NCBI GenBank assembly: GCA_029721435.1
Contig: CM056573.1
Coordinates: forward strand, 3,878,001-3,942,000
Direction of reading: 5' to 3'
Source of the DNA: Gymnothorax reevesii
Taxonomy: Eukaryota; Chordata; Actinopteri; Anguilliformes; Muraenidae
Length of the DNA stretch: 64,000 nt
The notes under the pieces are model-generated. The model made no database searches. It saw nothing but the letters and a program-made list of their open reading frames with translations, and had not been told where the DNA came from. The position numbers and the translations under genes are program-made. This document shows positions 23,984 through 36,179 of the stretch, one piece after another. How positions within the stretch are numbered: the stretch's first letter is position 1; each line of letters starts with the position of its first letter.

Positions 23984-24293
23984 CAGGGATGGGCAACTCC
24001 GGTCCTGGAGGGCCGGTGTGTATGCTGGTTTTTATTTCTATCAATTACCCTAACTAATTGAGTTAATTGGTTGCATATACAAATATAAATTTGTGCAAAG
24101 GCTTGGTCAAAGAAAAATGTTTTATGTATCGAGACAAGAACAGTCTTTCGTGGTCATTCATGATAATTTAAAGAAATGCGCCATAAATATCAGATTTCCT
24201 GAATAGTTTGGCTAATTTAGATAATCAACTAATTAAAGCCCAGAAGTTGGTGTGAAAACCAGGGACAGATACGGCCCTCGTTGCCCATCCCTG
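23984..24293. mobile_element. hAT-type MITE, 310 bp, with perfect 8-bp duplication
   Basis: The ends are CAGGGATGGGCAAC and GTTGCCCATCCCTG, with near-terminal 'tccggtcctggagggccg'. It is flanked by TTCTAAGT on both sides (23976-23983 and 24294-24301). The 8-bp duplication and terminal sequence indicate hAT. It has no ORF. It sits inside the LINE reverse transcriptase and cuts it between the THLE block and GAKILVRLIFIDF. Confidence 0.92.
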
Positions 24294-24945
24294 TTCTAAG
24301 TGTGTAAGGACCGTGTTCAATAAGGTACAGATGGCATCATCAACTCCCCTACTTGACCTGTAGGCAAACTGAAGCGGGTCCAACTTGTCTTTAACAGTAG
24401 TAAGAATAGCATCCCTCACAATCTTTCCCAATGATTTCATGACAAGGGAGGTGAGTGCTACAGACCTAAGGTCGTTTAACTGTTTTGGGGCCTTGACTTT
24501 AGGCACGGGAACAATTATAGTCTTTCCATAAGCGAGGTACCTTGTGGAGTTGGAGTGAGCACCTGAAAATGAAACAAAAGATATCGGACAGCTGATCTGC
24601 ACAGTTCTTAAGGATGCGGCCACCTATACCATCAGGGCCTGGACTTCTCTCTTTCCACACACCCCGGAGTCTCAGAACTGTGCTCCTGTGGACGTGGACA
24701 GAGTCCTGCCCTGGCACCACATTTTTGAACAATGATTGCTCCTCCCTAAAACCATGGACATTAAAACGGTTCTAAAAAGTATTTAGTTAATTGGAAATTT
24801 CAAGGTTGGACTTTTTATTGAGAGAGATTGGGCGCTTTCTGGACTGTACTCCCATCAAGGTGTTACCTTTATTATAGGTATTTCCAAACCGGAGGCTCAG
24901 GGCTTTAAGAGGTTAAACTGGTTGACTCTGTCTTCATGTAGCTTT

Positions 24946-25640
24946 TGTCATGGTTTGGAGGTATTGAGAGCTTTCTTTGTTGCTCTCGTCCGGGACAATA
25001 TCGTTTTGCTCCCTATCGGATTCCTGGGCCAGCTGGCATTGATTGGGGGCGTTGCCCGGACTCTATTTAAGCTCCTATTTCGCCTCGCTCCCGTTGCTAG
25101 AGTGTCAGTGTTTCTTTGGCGCTTGAGCCAGTAAGGTCTCCAGAGAAAATATTGTCAGGGACTTTAGCTGCATAACAGGATCAGTGTTAGTGAGTAAGGG
25201 AATCTTTGGTTTATTTCCCTTTTCTTTTTTTTCCTCGAGCTCGCCTGTTTTCTACCATGGACGGCGTCAGGTCCGTTGGTGGCGCGAGTCTCGTTATTTC
25301 TATCTGTTTTTAGTCTCTCAGCACACTGTGAGTGTCGCCTTTTATTTCTGGCCGCTGCTCTGGGCGTCCACTTCCAGCAGCCATCACAGCTTTTGATTAA
25401 GTGGTGAACCACTTTGCTGGCAAATGACTGTGCTTATGGTGACTGTTCAACTTATACCCGATCACAATCAAACCACTTGTCACCGATTTACCCGAGGAAT
25501 GTTCCAAACTGCTGTTTTCTGAAGAGTCCCACCATTTTTCCAGTCCTTATTATTCTCTGTCCCAGCTCTTTTGGATTAGATTTAGGGAAAATAAAAATCA
25601 ATTCGCAAATCACTTAATCCTGTTTCCATTTTTATTTTGC
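24946..25640 (+). mobile_element. LTR-like repeat (TGTCATGG family), forward copy
   Basis: It starts TGTCATGGTTTGG and carries 'ctttctttgttgctctcgtc', 'gacaatatcgttttgc' and a TCTATTTAAGCTCC box at about 25066, the position of an LTR promoter. It pairs with the inverted copy ending at 18685. The right end is not sharp. Confidence 0.55.
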
Positions 25641-26956
25641 ATACTGCACCAGTTCTTGTTGAACTGAGGTTATCTGTAAGTGTGTTCTACAGGCAGTCAC
25701 TTTGTCATGATCAATTTTTTTGTCACTCAGGGCTAGATATTGGCCCTGATTGTTCAGTAAATAAACAGATTGATTGTTAATCAGTGGAACGGAAACAGGA
25801 TCTGATTGCGTGCAATCATGCAGGAGAGCTTACTGCAGGCATTTCACGCCTCTGTCAGAATGCTACTGCCTCAAAGCACCATTAGCTCATTCACCTTCAC
25901 TGAGTCTACGTGAGAAAATGGCAGAGCTCGAACACGGCCCTAAGACTGTTGCATCGTTGCCCACTGGTGTTACTATGCTCGCGATCAGCGAGCAAATTCT
26001 TAGACCTGAAATGAGCAAGAAAATCATCTCAGCTCTTGTGATAACACTGTGTGTGTGATGTGTAGAGGTGGTGCAGGAGTGCGAATGGGTGTGGGTGGGG
26101 CCAAAATTTCTCTCTCTACCCAGACTTGCTAATGGCTGGCCTGTGTATGTATGCAGTTTTTTACTTGCTTTTGTTTTCTGTATTTGAGTGTAGGACAATG
26201 AAATAGGGGTCACTGGCGATTTTTTTTCCACTCTGAGATTAACGGGGCCAAAGCTCAACCTGTTCAATCCCAGCACTACTGCACTGACAATTTACAACAC
26301 TTTGCTGTGCACAAATTCACCCATTTTTTTTTTCTCAAAATGAAAAGCTTGGATCACTCTTTGATTTTGTTGGAAAATCTCTATTTTTATAAAATGACCC
26401 AAGTGACCCCTTTTCCTATTCCTGGACACGGACACGGTTATTACATCGCAGTAAAGGAAGATGCTGCTTTTCAAGTTTATTTGTTCAGTAATGACTACGA
26501 GATCTAAAGTAATTGTGCATACATTCTCATCTGTGACAGTATGACACATGCTGTCTCTTTAATGACAGCATGAATTTCTGAGTTAAATTGTCAGTCCTGG
26601 ACCTGTGCAGAGTTACCTTCCCCTACAGGCTTCCTGCAGTACTGCAGTCCAGGTTACTGCAGTTTGTGCAGCTCAGCGTCTGTGTCCTTTATGCAAGGGA
26701 GGCAATGATCAACCTAATTCAAAAAAGAAAGGCGATAAGTATTGCTGTTCATATAGAATAAAACATAAATAGTAAATGGTAAACTTTGTTTCTGTGATAT
26801 GCTGGATCTTAAGACCCCAAAAAAACATTTTTTTTTCAGTTTTGTAAGTATTTTCATGTCATCACCTCTACAGGATTGGTATAACCTTGATCTTTGCATT
26901 TTAGACATTAAAGGAACCATGTCAGTTGGGACACAGGCATAGTACAGTCCAATCAA
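25640..26956. other. No recognisable feature
   Basis: The frames at 25774 (+) and 25887 (-) overlap on opposite strands and resemble nothing known. Confidence 0.4.
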
Positions 26957-28553
26957 TTAAAGGAACAATATGTAAGTTTGTGGCCAAAACTGGTAGTGCC
27001 ATTACATTCATAATAGTGCAGAGTGCAGTATCCCCTCCCCCTCTCCCCCGGACGAGAGGTTGCCAGCTAGTTTGCCAGATCCAGCAAGAACGTCTTCTAC
27101 ACGGAGCTACCATGGCTACGTTTCAATATCACCAATGATTTGCTCTCACAGAATTGTGTTCAGTTCAGTTCAGTTCAGTTCGGAAAAGATCGAGACAAAT
27201 GACTAACTAACTTTAGCAATGGTCATATTGGTCAACTTGCTCGTCACTCTCCTGTGTGGATAGCCCACTAAAGTCCATTCTGTAATATGTGTAAAGAATG
27301 AATGAGGACTCATTTGACTGATGTACTGTCTCAGTTACATTTCATATTGCCATAATGGCTGTGCTAATGTTGGAACAGTTTGCACAGCGTCTCAGCATAA
27401 AGCCAGAGAAACGGACTAATAATGCATGACTGATGTTAGCAATGAAGAGCCACGGTTTTTATTTCTCAAACAATATGCTACCTAGTCAGTTCGATAACCC
27501 GCCTGCATACGCACTAACGTACCATCAACAAACACACATAACGTTATTCGACGGTGGAGAATACTTGAAATGTCTGTGCCCACATTAAATAGAATTAAGT
27601 AAGCCAAACAGCTGAATAGTACCTGCCCAGGAGAAAATTAACAACTTTTGCTTAGATCTTCAAATTCTTCTCTGTTTTCTGCCGTCTCCATCTTTCAAAG
27701 GCATGTCCTGTACAGATCCTTGTTTTGTTTCTGACTTTTTTCACGACTTATTTTGGAATCATAACGAGGCCTTTTAGGTTAAGTAACGTCAGACATTTGT
27801 GCTCCGAAACGTTGGTAGCTGCAGCTCAGTGGTAACTGGCAACCTGGATGCGAACATGCTACTGTCTTCGTGATTGAAGGAAGGTTAAACGTAAACATTA
27901 GTTGTGGGCTGCAACTCCGCTTTTGTAATGAGAATATTCTGGCTGGAGGACTGTTGTCAGCGATATACAGAAGATGGCTTGCAAACGCGAAATTGCTAGA
28001 GTAACTGCATTTATCTTTTCCGAAACCCATGGAAAATAAATTATACTATCCATAAAGATTTCTTTGGGCAAAAACACATCGAAAGTGTGAGGTAAGTTAA
28101 ACCGATGAATTTGTGGTGGAGTTTCAATCTGTTTGCATTGCGTGCATCCTTGAGAAGTTTGGAGAGATTTTAATCAAGAAACTGTCTTTAATGTTCACAG
28201 AACTTATTTGTTGCAATGTTTTTGTCTGACATGCAGCTGTTATAGATCCTTTTGCGACTGCTTCCAATATGACGGCCACCATGGGACGACATAACAATCA
28301 ACGTAGGCAATAATAGCAATAATAAAGCTACAAAAACCTGCACTATAACAAACTGATGCTACGAACAGGCTTTACGATCAATAACGATAGTTTTTTGGTA
28401 AAAATTTCATCAAACTTCACAAGGATGAACGCGATATAAACAGATTGAAATGCTTACATGAAATCTCCAAAGATCTTGTAATAGTTTACCTAAAGCTTTC
28501 AAGAAGTTTCACTTCGTCACGCGCATGTGCCCTGGCTGACATAGTCCCTTTAA
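26957..28553. mobile_element. Candidate long MITE-like element (TTAAAGGRAC ends)
   Basis: The left text TTAAAGGAACAATATGTAAG and right text CTGACATAGTCCCTTTAA form a plausible inverted pair about 1.6 kb apart. The interior ('agaggttgccagctagtttg', 'gtggtaactggcaacc') is known-looking fish repeat text. The only ORFs are short. The boundaries need a copy comparison. Confidence 0.35.
27159..27182 (+). repeat. (CAGTT)n pentanucleotide repeat
   Basis: About four to five tandem CAGTT units. Confidence 0.8.
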
Positions 28554-29556
28554 CACATTAGGAAAAAAATGTGGATAATGCTAATTGGAGAATTTACTGG
28601 AGATGCTTGACTGAGGAGCCATAGCCACCCCTGCGACCTCCCATGACACCAAAGTCTATGCAGTCAGACAACCATAGAATTTCTCGATAACTGAAGACAA
28701 AAGATGCAGAAGCGGTGTTGCTGAAGTGGAATATATCATCACTGTGAGAGAGGAAATTCAGACCAGCTATCTGTCTTTATTTCAGGACAGCAAAAAGCTT
28801 CACCCTGCAATTGTTAGTACAGTGCAACCTTCTAACTACAGACTGCGGCTGCACAGACTGGCCAGCCTGCTGTCCAGACCTGCCTCCAATTAAAAATATA
28901 ATGTCCTTCCTTCTACAGGCACAAAACAGAAAATGTAGACTCCAGATGACTGAGCAGCTGAAGACATATATCATGGGGGAATGAGGGAAAAAACTCCTTC
29001 AACAAACTGGGTCTTTACTTTCAGAAAAAATAGAGAGGAAAAACATAAGAGTCTTTGCACTCTTTTCGGTTCAATACAGGTCAAGGATGATTTGTAATGG
29101 CTTTCTTTTTTACTAGCATTTTCCATATCATTCAGTCCTTTCCACTAGTGGGGTTCTATAACTTCGCCATGTGAAAGGAGGCGTCCTCCTGCTAAAACAT
29201 GAATGGGCCAAAACACCTAAAAGTGCAGAATTATCTGAAATTTCATTACAGTATATGCCATAACATCAATATTTCCCTCCACTAGAACTAAAATACTTCA
29301 ACCCAAACTATGAAAAACAACCCCTGATCAGGAATGGTCAATACTTTTAGCCATGTAGTGACAGTAGTGACAAATAATTCTGCAAAAAAAAGAAAAAAAA
29401 GATGAAATACAGAAAAATACTGCAAACTGCTGTGGATGTAAGTACTGTCAGCATTTTGTTTTTATATAGATGTGACACCCAACTCCAGGCTGTAGACATT
29501 TAATTCCCAGCCCACTCTGCTTTACCCAATTTTAATGCAACTACAGTCGAGTTTCT
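28554..29556. other. No recognisable feature
   Basis: Non-coding apart from a 65-codon minus frame without resemblance. Confidence 0.4.
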
Positions 29557-29808
29557 TTGGCAAAGCGCACAGGAAGTCTTACAGAAATCCATTCCAAAAG
29601 TGCTGAAGAAGAGGTGAGCAATATTCCAAATAAGGACACGGGGGAAGTCAGGAGGATTCAGAAGCAGCTGATGGCCGTGATCCAGCGGGAAGAGCAGGTT
29701 CCCCGGGAGCAGCTGGAGAGAACGGTCAGTTCATCAAGGCCTGAAGCCTGCGTTCCAAACCGTGAGAAATACGGCAGGTCCCAACAGACCACTCGATGTG
29801 AGGGATGA
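29557..29808 (+). other. Unassigned open frame with coding-like composition
   Basis: It encodes 83 residues including KSAEEEVSNIPNKDTGEVRR and KQLMAVIQREEQVPREQLER, a charged, helix-prone composition unlike the repeat-derived frames around it. I recognise no family. It could be an exon of an unseen gene, an old transposon piece or chance. No clear splice partners were found. Confidence 0.2.
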
Positions 29809-30072
29809 GCTCTGCTAATGAACTGAACACAGGCTGCACAATCACTCACCAGACTATGCTGCAGTATAGGAGAGCATTTTACCAACTAAAACTGCTAGTG
29901 CGACTATTACAGGAGCAGCAGGTGTTAGAACTGTGTGTTCAAATCTAAAATCTGATAAAAAACAAATTGAAACTACACTAGATTGCCAATAGTTTTAAGA
30001 TTCTGCTTTGGCTGGGGCTAGCTTTCATCATTTTGGCATGGCCCTTTTAGTTCTACTTTGGAAGTTCTACAG

Positions 30073-30103
30073 GCACACGCGCAGAAACACACACAAAACA
30101 CAC

Positions 30104-30144
<41 letters not shown>

Positions 30145-30174
30145 CATACACACACGCACGCACACACACACACA
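30073..30174 (+). repeat. (CA)n microsatellite
   Basis: An interrupted CA array of about 100 bp that creates spurious histidine/threonine- and valine/cysteine-rich frames. Confidence 0.95.
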
Positions 30175-30179
30175 GTGGT

Positions 30180-31540
30180 CGTGCCATTCCCATTGTGCAA
30201 AAGCTAAGCGCCACGCTCTCTTTAAGCCACTCAGCCATCTGACTGAAATCTGCTTTCATATCGCAAGCGGAACATGTCATCTTCACGCAGTTCAATCACA
30301 GCCTCTCCACACCACAGTCATCTTATTATCAGCAAGCTGCTGCTCCACTGAAAGCTTCATTTCCTGAAATTGCAAACATCTCTAGAAACCTGAAAGAAGT
30401 CAAAACACAATTGATGTAAACCCAGGATTAAGTTACCATGATGCCCAGGAAATTCTATAATGTCATACCATGTGCAGGCCTTTCAGATTCAACTGACTCT
30501 AACACTTTTTCTGAAATGACTCAGCTGTTAAATAATGCAGGTTTCCCTCTCTGTAGCTTAAAGAGGCTTGAGGTCAGGCCAGGCATATTAACCCTTTACA
30601 CAGAATCAGGACCACAAGTGCTTGATAGTTTACAATCACCATTTGACATCAAATATATGGTAAAAATGTGTCATTGAAGAAAATCACTGTACATAAGACA
30701 AATATTTTGGCTCTGCAATAATTCAGAGGCACCTTTGTGTAAGTAAACCACATAATATTTCCGGCAAATAAAATAATTTCCTCTTGATTCAGTGAATCTT
30801 TTTTTTTTAATAACCTGTTCGCATGACCGGTTTGGATGGATTGAAAAAATAGTTTAGGGTTGAGGAAACAGAAATGGACAGTAAGGATTAATGGAATACT
30901 CCAACATTTTGGGAAAAATACTCATTTTCCCAACTGAGACAAAATATGTGAAGACATTTTCCCTTCTGTTGGTCAAAGGTTTTGGTTTCGGTGGGTAGCA
31001 TTTGGTGATAGCTTAGCACAAACTTGAAGTCTATATTTAGCTTAGCTCCTTACAAGCTGTCTCATTCACAAAATGTATCATACCGTATGTCTGCTTGAAA
31101 TATAAGTCTGGAATTTTTTGAAGAGAGTCATTTTAGTGATCTGAAAGTATAGTTCGGTCGGCACAAAGTACACTGAGTCACTAGTAAATAAAACTCAGGT
31201 GACCCTTTAGGTAGCTAAAAAAGTACTGCTAATCATGGTCAGCTTTGTGAGAGAGGATAAAGATGATTTCCTTTGAAGAGACAACAATCTATGGTCTTAT
31301 ACGGTCCAACCTAAGTATACTGAGATGAAGAACTACCACAGGATCCACTTATACTGTCAGCCTGCTCCCTCACTTCATTAACCTTATTTCTAGATGGCTC
31401 CTTGTTACTGAGGTCCGCTATTAGTCAATCAGCTGACCTAAGTTCTTGTTTTCCTCCTAAGTACTGTCCTATCAGGGTCAATATCAGGCTACTGAATCTT
31501 CTCCTGCCCAGAGTTTGCCTCACCTGATGGTGATTTGGTG
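30180..31540. other. No recognisable feature
   Basis: Unique-looking text. The 79-codon frame at 30438 has no family resemblance. Confidence 0.4.
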
Positions 31541-31870
31541 AAGCTGTGAGGGTCAGTGATGAACTGGGCCTGTCATTCTGCGCTCGTGCTCATTTTACCC
31601 TGTTCCCCCTCTGGGCTCCCCGGACTTATCAGCCGTTCCGTCAGACGTACTTCACTCTCTCATTCCTTCTTCTCATCGCCGTCAGTCAGTCTAAACCGTC
31701 TGATCGCTTCTCTCAGCCTGTGTGTCTGTTTTCTTCTCCTGTTTGTTTTGCTTTTACAGACGGGCTGCTCTTCCCTTCATCTCTTCGACTCCGAAGCCTT
31801 CGCTGGCACAGCGTCCTCTTCTCTCTCCGCTCCTCCTGCCAGTGATGCTTCCAGAATAACACTCATGTCA
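31540..31870 (+). repeat. C/T-rich LTR-like text, unassigned
   Basis: A strongly pyrimidine-biased stretch similar in style to the LTR-like elements (14.0, 60.0 kb), with small overlapping open frames. I could not define ends. Confidence 0.3.
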
Positions 31871-31978
31871 TCCATATCCTCATCCAATCAGGACCACTGA
31901 TTGGTGTCGCTCAATTCGAACTAACGGGTCAGGTTAGGTTTGGGGCGGCATTAGTCTATTCCAGCATTTGCTTTAGGG

Positions 31979-32417
31979 GAGATCCCAGGTGAGGTTGAGG
32001 CAGAGATGCACTTCCTCCTTCAGTGTAAAAAACACAAGGACATTAGAAACAAATACTTTGAAAAATTCCACTCCAAAATTCTACACTTCCAAAAATTAAC
32101 CAACAACATAAAAATTCCCACAGTGCTTGGAGAAGGAGAGACAGCAGCAATCACTGCTTAATATGTGGCAGCTTTTCACAGCCTGTGGGACAGGGCGACC
32201 ATCAGCACACCCTAAAATACTGCACCCGCACAAAATCTGCTGTGGTTTTTTTTTTTTTTTGCATTTCTTCTTTATATATTATAATTTTATTTTCCCAAAT
32301 TTTATTTTTTTTTTTCATTCCATTTATTAATTCATTTATTCTTTAATATGCAATTTTTGCATGGCATTTTTAAAAATAACTACTGTGTATCTGTATATAT
32401 ATATATATGTATAAATG

Positions 32418-32452
<35 letters not shown>

Positions 32453-32556
32453 AAAATTTTTTTTTTTCTCTGTTCAAAAAAAAAAAAATGTTCATGCTTT
32501 GGAAACATGTATGCATACGTACATCATGCCAATAAAGCTCAGTTGAATTGAATTGA
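31979..32556 (+). pseudogene. LINE 3' end with short-repeat tail
   Basis: The frame reads EIPGEVEAEMHFLLQCKKHK and DIRNKYFEKFHSKILHFQKL, then IPTVLGEGETAA, the style of the C-terminal zinc-knuckle region of a fish LINE. A long T/A-rich UTR follows. It ends with AATAAAGCTC (32531) and a TTGAATTGAATTG tail, as LINEs with tandem-word 3' tails do. Confidence 0.6.
32393..32450. repeat. (TA)n microsatellite
   Basis: Two TA runs separated by ATGTATAAATGTATG, within the LINE 3' UTR. Confidence 0.9.
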
Positions 32557-32559
32557 TGC

Positions 32560-34290
32560 CTAGTGCTGTGATGCGCTTCCTGCCCAGACTTCACCCATCA
32601 GCGTCTGTATCTGTGTGCTGCACCTGATTCTCTCGTCCATTGTTGCCTAATGTACACATCTGGGCGAAAGCCAAGTACCACCAAAATCAAAATGACATTT
32701 TCTGATAATTGGTAAGTACAGAACTCTGGACGCTTGCGTGAAGGTTTTAGCATGAACTCCACGTGCGTTTCATGTGCAAAAGGCTTTTTCATGAACTGTG
32801 CTAATTTTACATGCTGAATGTTAGCAGCTGGGGGGCACTTCTGAAAACGTATGTTTCACCTGTCGGACATTTATTCTGTTTCTTTTCCTAATAATGTGTG
32901 AAAGTCAAATTCTTTTCAGGCTGATTTTGTACTCCAGGAAAGGAATGTAAAACCCATATTTACAAGAGCTGGGAAATGTGTGTTGATGTTATTAATTTAG
33001 TCCACTGGCGAAGTGGAACTGCGTTTGTGTTAGTTAATGTTGTAAGAGTTGTGTGATGCTTAACTTTTCCCCAGGGGTTTATCTTTCGCTTCTTTGCGCT
33101 CTTGCATATTTCCCCATGATTGGTCTTGGTCCCCCATCTGTCACCAGTTACGGTTGTTGGTTTGCACCCTCTCTGTACCCATGTTACAATCCTCGCCATT
33201 AACCTTATATCTGTCAAAGTGACTCTCACATCCTGCCTCCTTTCCTGCTAGACTTTGGGGGAAATGTTCATCTACAGTATTTGTAGCTTGGTGCCCTACA
33301 GCGGGTGCTGCACACAGGCTCGTCTGCTCTGGTCATCTGTCTTTCAAGTGTCACTGACTTTCCCCAGTTACTGTCAGAACTGTCCTTGGAGTCACAGTTT
33401 CCTGGAGCAGTCAGATTTTCACACATCTCTGAGATGCTCTCTAAACTTGGCAGGTCTTAGCTAGACTAGTTATACCCAAAGCCAGTGGAGAAGTCATCAG
33501 GCGTCCGACTGTCCTCAAGTGTTTCCGTCTAGAGCCACCGCACTCTCCGATTGGTGGGTCAGCGGCGCTGGACAGATCACTGCTCCTCTCCTGAAATTCA
33601 GCTCAGGTCCCTCTCGTTATGCCACAGCTAACAAAAGATTTGTCTAACTGTGGACTCTCGTGTAAAAAGAAACGGGGAACCCCATATTTTAGCGAACAAT
33701 TGAGAATTTCCATACTCTTCGGAATTGGTGACTCTAGAAGGCACCCTTATTTGCAAATATTCAGACTCTCCACATTTGGGTGCAAATGGTACACTTTTAA
33801 CCCAAATTCCAGGTGAACCTTTAAATAAGAAAATGCAAATAAATACTGGCAGATTTTGATAGATTATTTTTGTGAGTATTTTTCTCTGCTGAGGTGGAAT
33901 CAACATTCATCCCAATTCAGGCACCATAGTTCTGTTTTAATTTTTTACCAGGGGTCACAAACAACCTCGCTAAAGCAAGGACCAACAGAAGCACCGTAAA
34001 TACTGACATCCCTCCGTCACATTATTAACGATTTTATCAATCTGCAGAAACTGCCAGAGCTGTGATGGCTTCATATTTTATGTAATCTCACTGGGAGAGA
34101 GAGATTGGAAGGAGAAAAGCTTGAAGTCGTCCCATTTCGCCCGCGGGACTGTACAGGCGAGAGTGGTGCTGTCAGATAACGGATGTGGCAGCGCATAACC
34201 ACTTCAGGACGGGAACAAAAAACCTGCTTCATTCTTGAGCATAATGTGTTTCTCCCCCACAGCTCTGGGTTTACTTGACTTTTACAAAGT
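32560..34290. other. No recognisable feature
   Basis: Short frames on both strands, none recognisable. Confidence 0.4.
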
Positions 34291-34295
34291 TGTGT

Positions 34296-34309
34296 GAGAG
34301 AGAGAGAGA

Positions 34310-34351
<42 letters not shown>
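34296..34351 (+). repeat. (GA)n microsatellite
   Basis: Pure GA apart from one ATGG interruption. Confidence 0.95.
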
Positions 34352-34352
<1 letters not shown>

Positions 34353-34519
34353 GTCAGAAAGTGCAAAGAGAGAGAAAATCTATAGTGTGAAAGTGACTTG
34401 ACTTCCAGTCATCTTTAATTCATGGGCTTATAAACTGATTCCTGCAGATTGAGGCCGTTGCCACACTTATCTTGCAGAGGAGGCATCTCATAGGGAAAGA
34501 GCATTTCTCACAAGATCTG

Positions 34520-34765
34520 CAGTCAGGTCCACAAATATTTGGACACTTGCATGACGGGACATTAACTGTCATTAGCTCTCCGCACTCAGCATTAATTTGA
34601 GTGTATTTACATCTAAATTAGGAAAACAGTATGTGAAATACAGCCATTTTAAATGGTTCTTACCTTTTCTTGGAATTACAGATAATTGGAAAACTGGCCG
34701 CACAGCTGTTTCATTGCCAGTTGTTTGTAATTCCCTCAATATTTAATGTTCAGATCAAGAGTTTT
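34520..34765 (+). mobile_element. Tc1/mariner left-end fragment
   Basis: It begins CAGTCAGGTCCACAAATATT and carries 'aatttgagtgtatttacatc' and 'cacagctgtttcattgccag', typical of a fish Tc1-type 5' region. The transposase is not retained and the right end is absent. Confidence 0.65.
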
Positions 34766-34769
34766 TTTA

Positions 34770-35910
34770 AACATTATATTAATTGTTTTTGACATAGAAA
34801 GATGAAACGATCATTCGTACATTGACACCTTCCCATACCCGTCCCAACCCATTGGAGAAGTGGGGGGGATTAAACTAAATAATAATAATAATAACAATAA
34901 TCACCATCATATATTGTATATATTAGTAAGAGTTAAAGTAAGTTTTACAATAGGTGCTGATGTTGTATAAATTAATTTCACTCATTACAGTTTGATCACT
35001 TTCCCAGAGTTCCATAGAAGTGTCCCACATTTCCCTGAATTTCTTTAACTGTCCTCTGACATCGAGTTATTTTTTCTGAAACAGGGCTGGATGCCACGTA
35101 ATGTAACTACAGTGCAGATGTAAGGCTGTCCATAACACCGTTACTCTCCTCGGCTGTAGCGTGCACAGATTAATCAAGGGTGCAGCTTTGGGGTATATGG
35201 GCGATTATATCAGGATAGATGTCTTATAGCCTTAGTTCATACGGCAGATTTTAATGCTCAATTCCAATTGTTTACACAGATCCTATTTTTGGAGGATCAC
35301 ATTACTATTTAAGTGTGATCTATATTTGACCGACATTGATTCACCTGTGAACCGTCCACGGCCCTGAACAGAGCCGCATGCGCAGAGGAACAATAAAAAA
35401 GACTTCAGGACGTTACGCGCAGCGCACTGTTAACGATGTTGTGGCGAGAAATGCATCCGCTTACGTCACTCTGTTCGAAATCTACTATCGCAACAAATGA
35501 ATTGGGAAAACTGTTAACATTTTGGCGTTATTATTTCTGAAGGGAATGGAAAAGAAAAACATTGGCTATTTACTCTATTTAAAATACTGTAAATATCTAT
35601 TTTCATAGCAACAAAAAAATCCTTAAGCGTGATTCTTAGCAGACATTCCACAATACCGCAGTCTGGAAATACACACAGACAGGCTATACAGTCCAAAGTA
35701 AATTTGATTTTTGCGCAAGTTTAAAGTATTTCACGTGGCGTTTCATGCGGCTAAATAATCATAACTTTTCTAACTAATTTATGTATATGTTTAAAAGCAT
35801 GTGCTTTTAATGGGTTTAGCGAGTGACGTAAAAGTCGTATTAAATGCGACGTCACTGTTCAGACGGCGGGCGCGTTGCAAAATATCAGACACAATATAGC
35901 ACCAGCTCTG
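34770..35910. other. No gene; possible MITE body
   Basis: Contains 'ttcatacggcagattttaat' and CRE-like 'gtgacgtaaa' / 'gcgacgtcac' (about 35824-35854). May belong to the element whose inverted repeat is at 35914. Confidence 0.3.
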
Positions 35911-35913
35911 AAA

Positions 35914-36060
35914 GCGACCCAGGTCAGATTAAAAATAAAGAATGAAAAATCAGATTTCATGTGACTTCAGCTGTTCACACGGTCACGAGTTAATCAGACC
36001 TGGGTCGCATGTAGGCAAAAAGATCGGATTTGGGTCGCATTTCATTGCCGTGTGACTCGA
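35914..36060. repeat. Inverted repeat with GACCCAGGTC-type arms
   Basis: GCGACCCAGGTCAGATT (35914-35930) is inverted as AATCAGACCTGGGTCGC (35992-36008), 16 of 17 matching. A third related word, ATCGGATTTGGGTCGCATTT, follows at about 36022. Probably the end of a MITE. Confidence 0.5.
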
Positions 36061-36179
36061 GGCCATGCCTTTCCAGAACTGGCATTCCGATGCAGCTGGG
36101 AACCAACATTATCAGCGCATTTGGTACCGTTGTCTGGAATGTTGGGATTACGTCGTGTAAAAAAAATTTGAATAAATAG

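Larger units (their letters stand above)
22835..24760 (-). pseudogene. LINE (Rex1/L2-like) 3' part, interrupted
   Basis: Minus-strand frames give, in order, SPGPDGIGGRILKNCADQLS, VPKVKAPKQLNDLRSVALTS, DKLDPLQFAYRSSRGVDDAI, FIDFYSAFNCIQPHILAERL, TVKFADDSAIVSLLSSGDFT and CKKAHQRMVFYRKLRNFNVD. This is a reverse transcriptase from finger to thumb; FADD is the catalytic motif. The 3' UTR ends with AATAAAG (about 22850) and a TTGAACTTG-type tail at 22835. It is 5'-truncated, has stops, and is split by an hAT MITE at 23984-24293. Confidence 0.85.

Noticed and set aside
24004..24044. Start of the 165-codon LINE frame at 24044
   Set aside because: The first residues (MIEIKTSIHTGPPGPELPI) come from the hAT MITE, not the LINE. 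The true LINE text begins at the MITE edge, 23983.
30008..30367. 119-codon frame and its minus-strand partners
   Set aside because: Created by the (CA)n microsatellite.
31546..31900. Overlapping 99- and 114-codon frames as a gene
   Set aside because: Pyrimidine-rich low-complexity text open in two frames at once, with no family resemblance.
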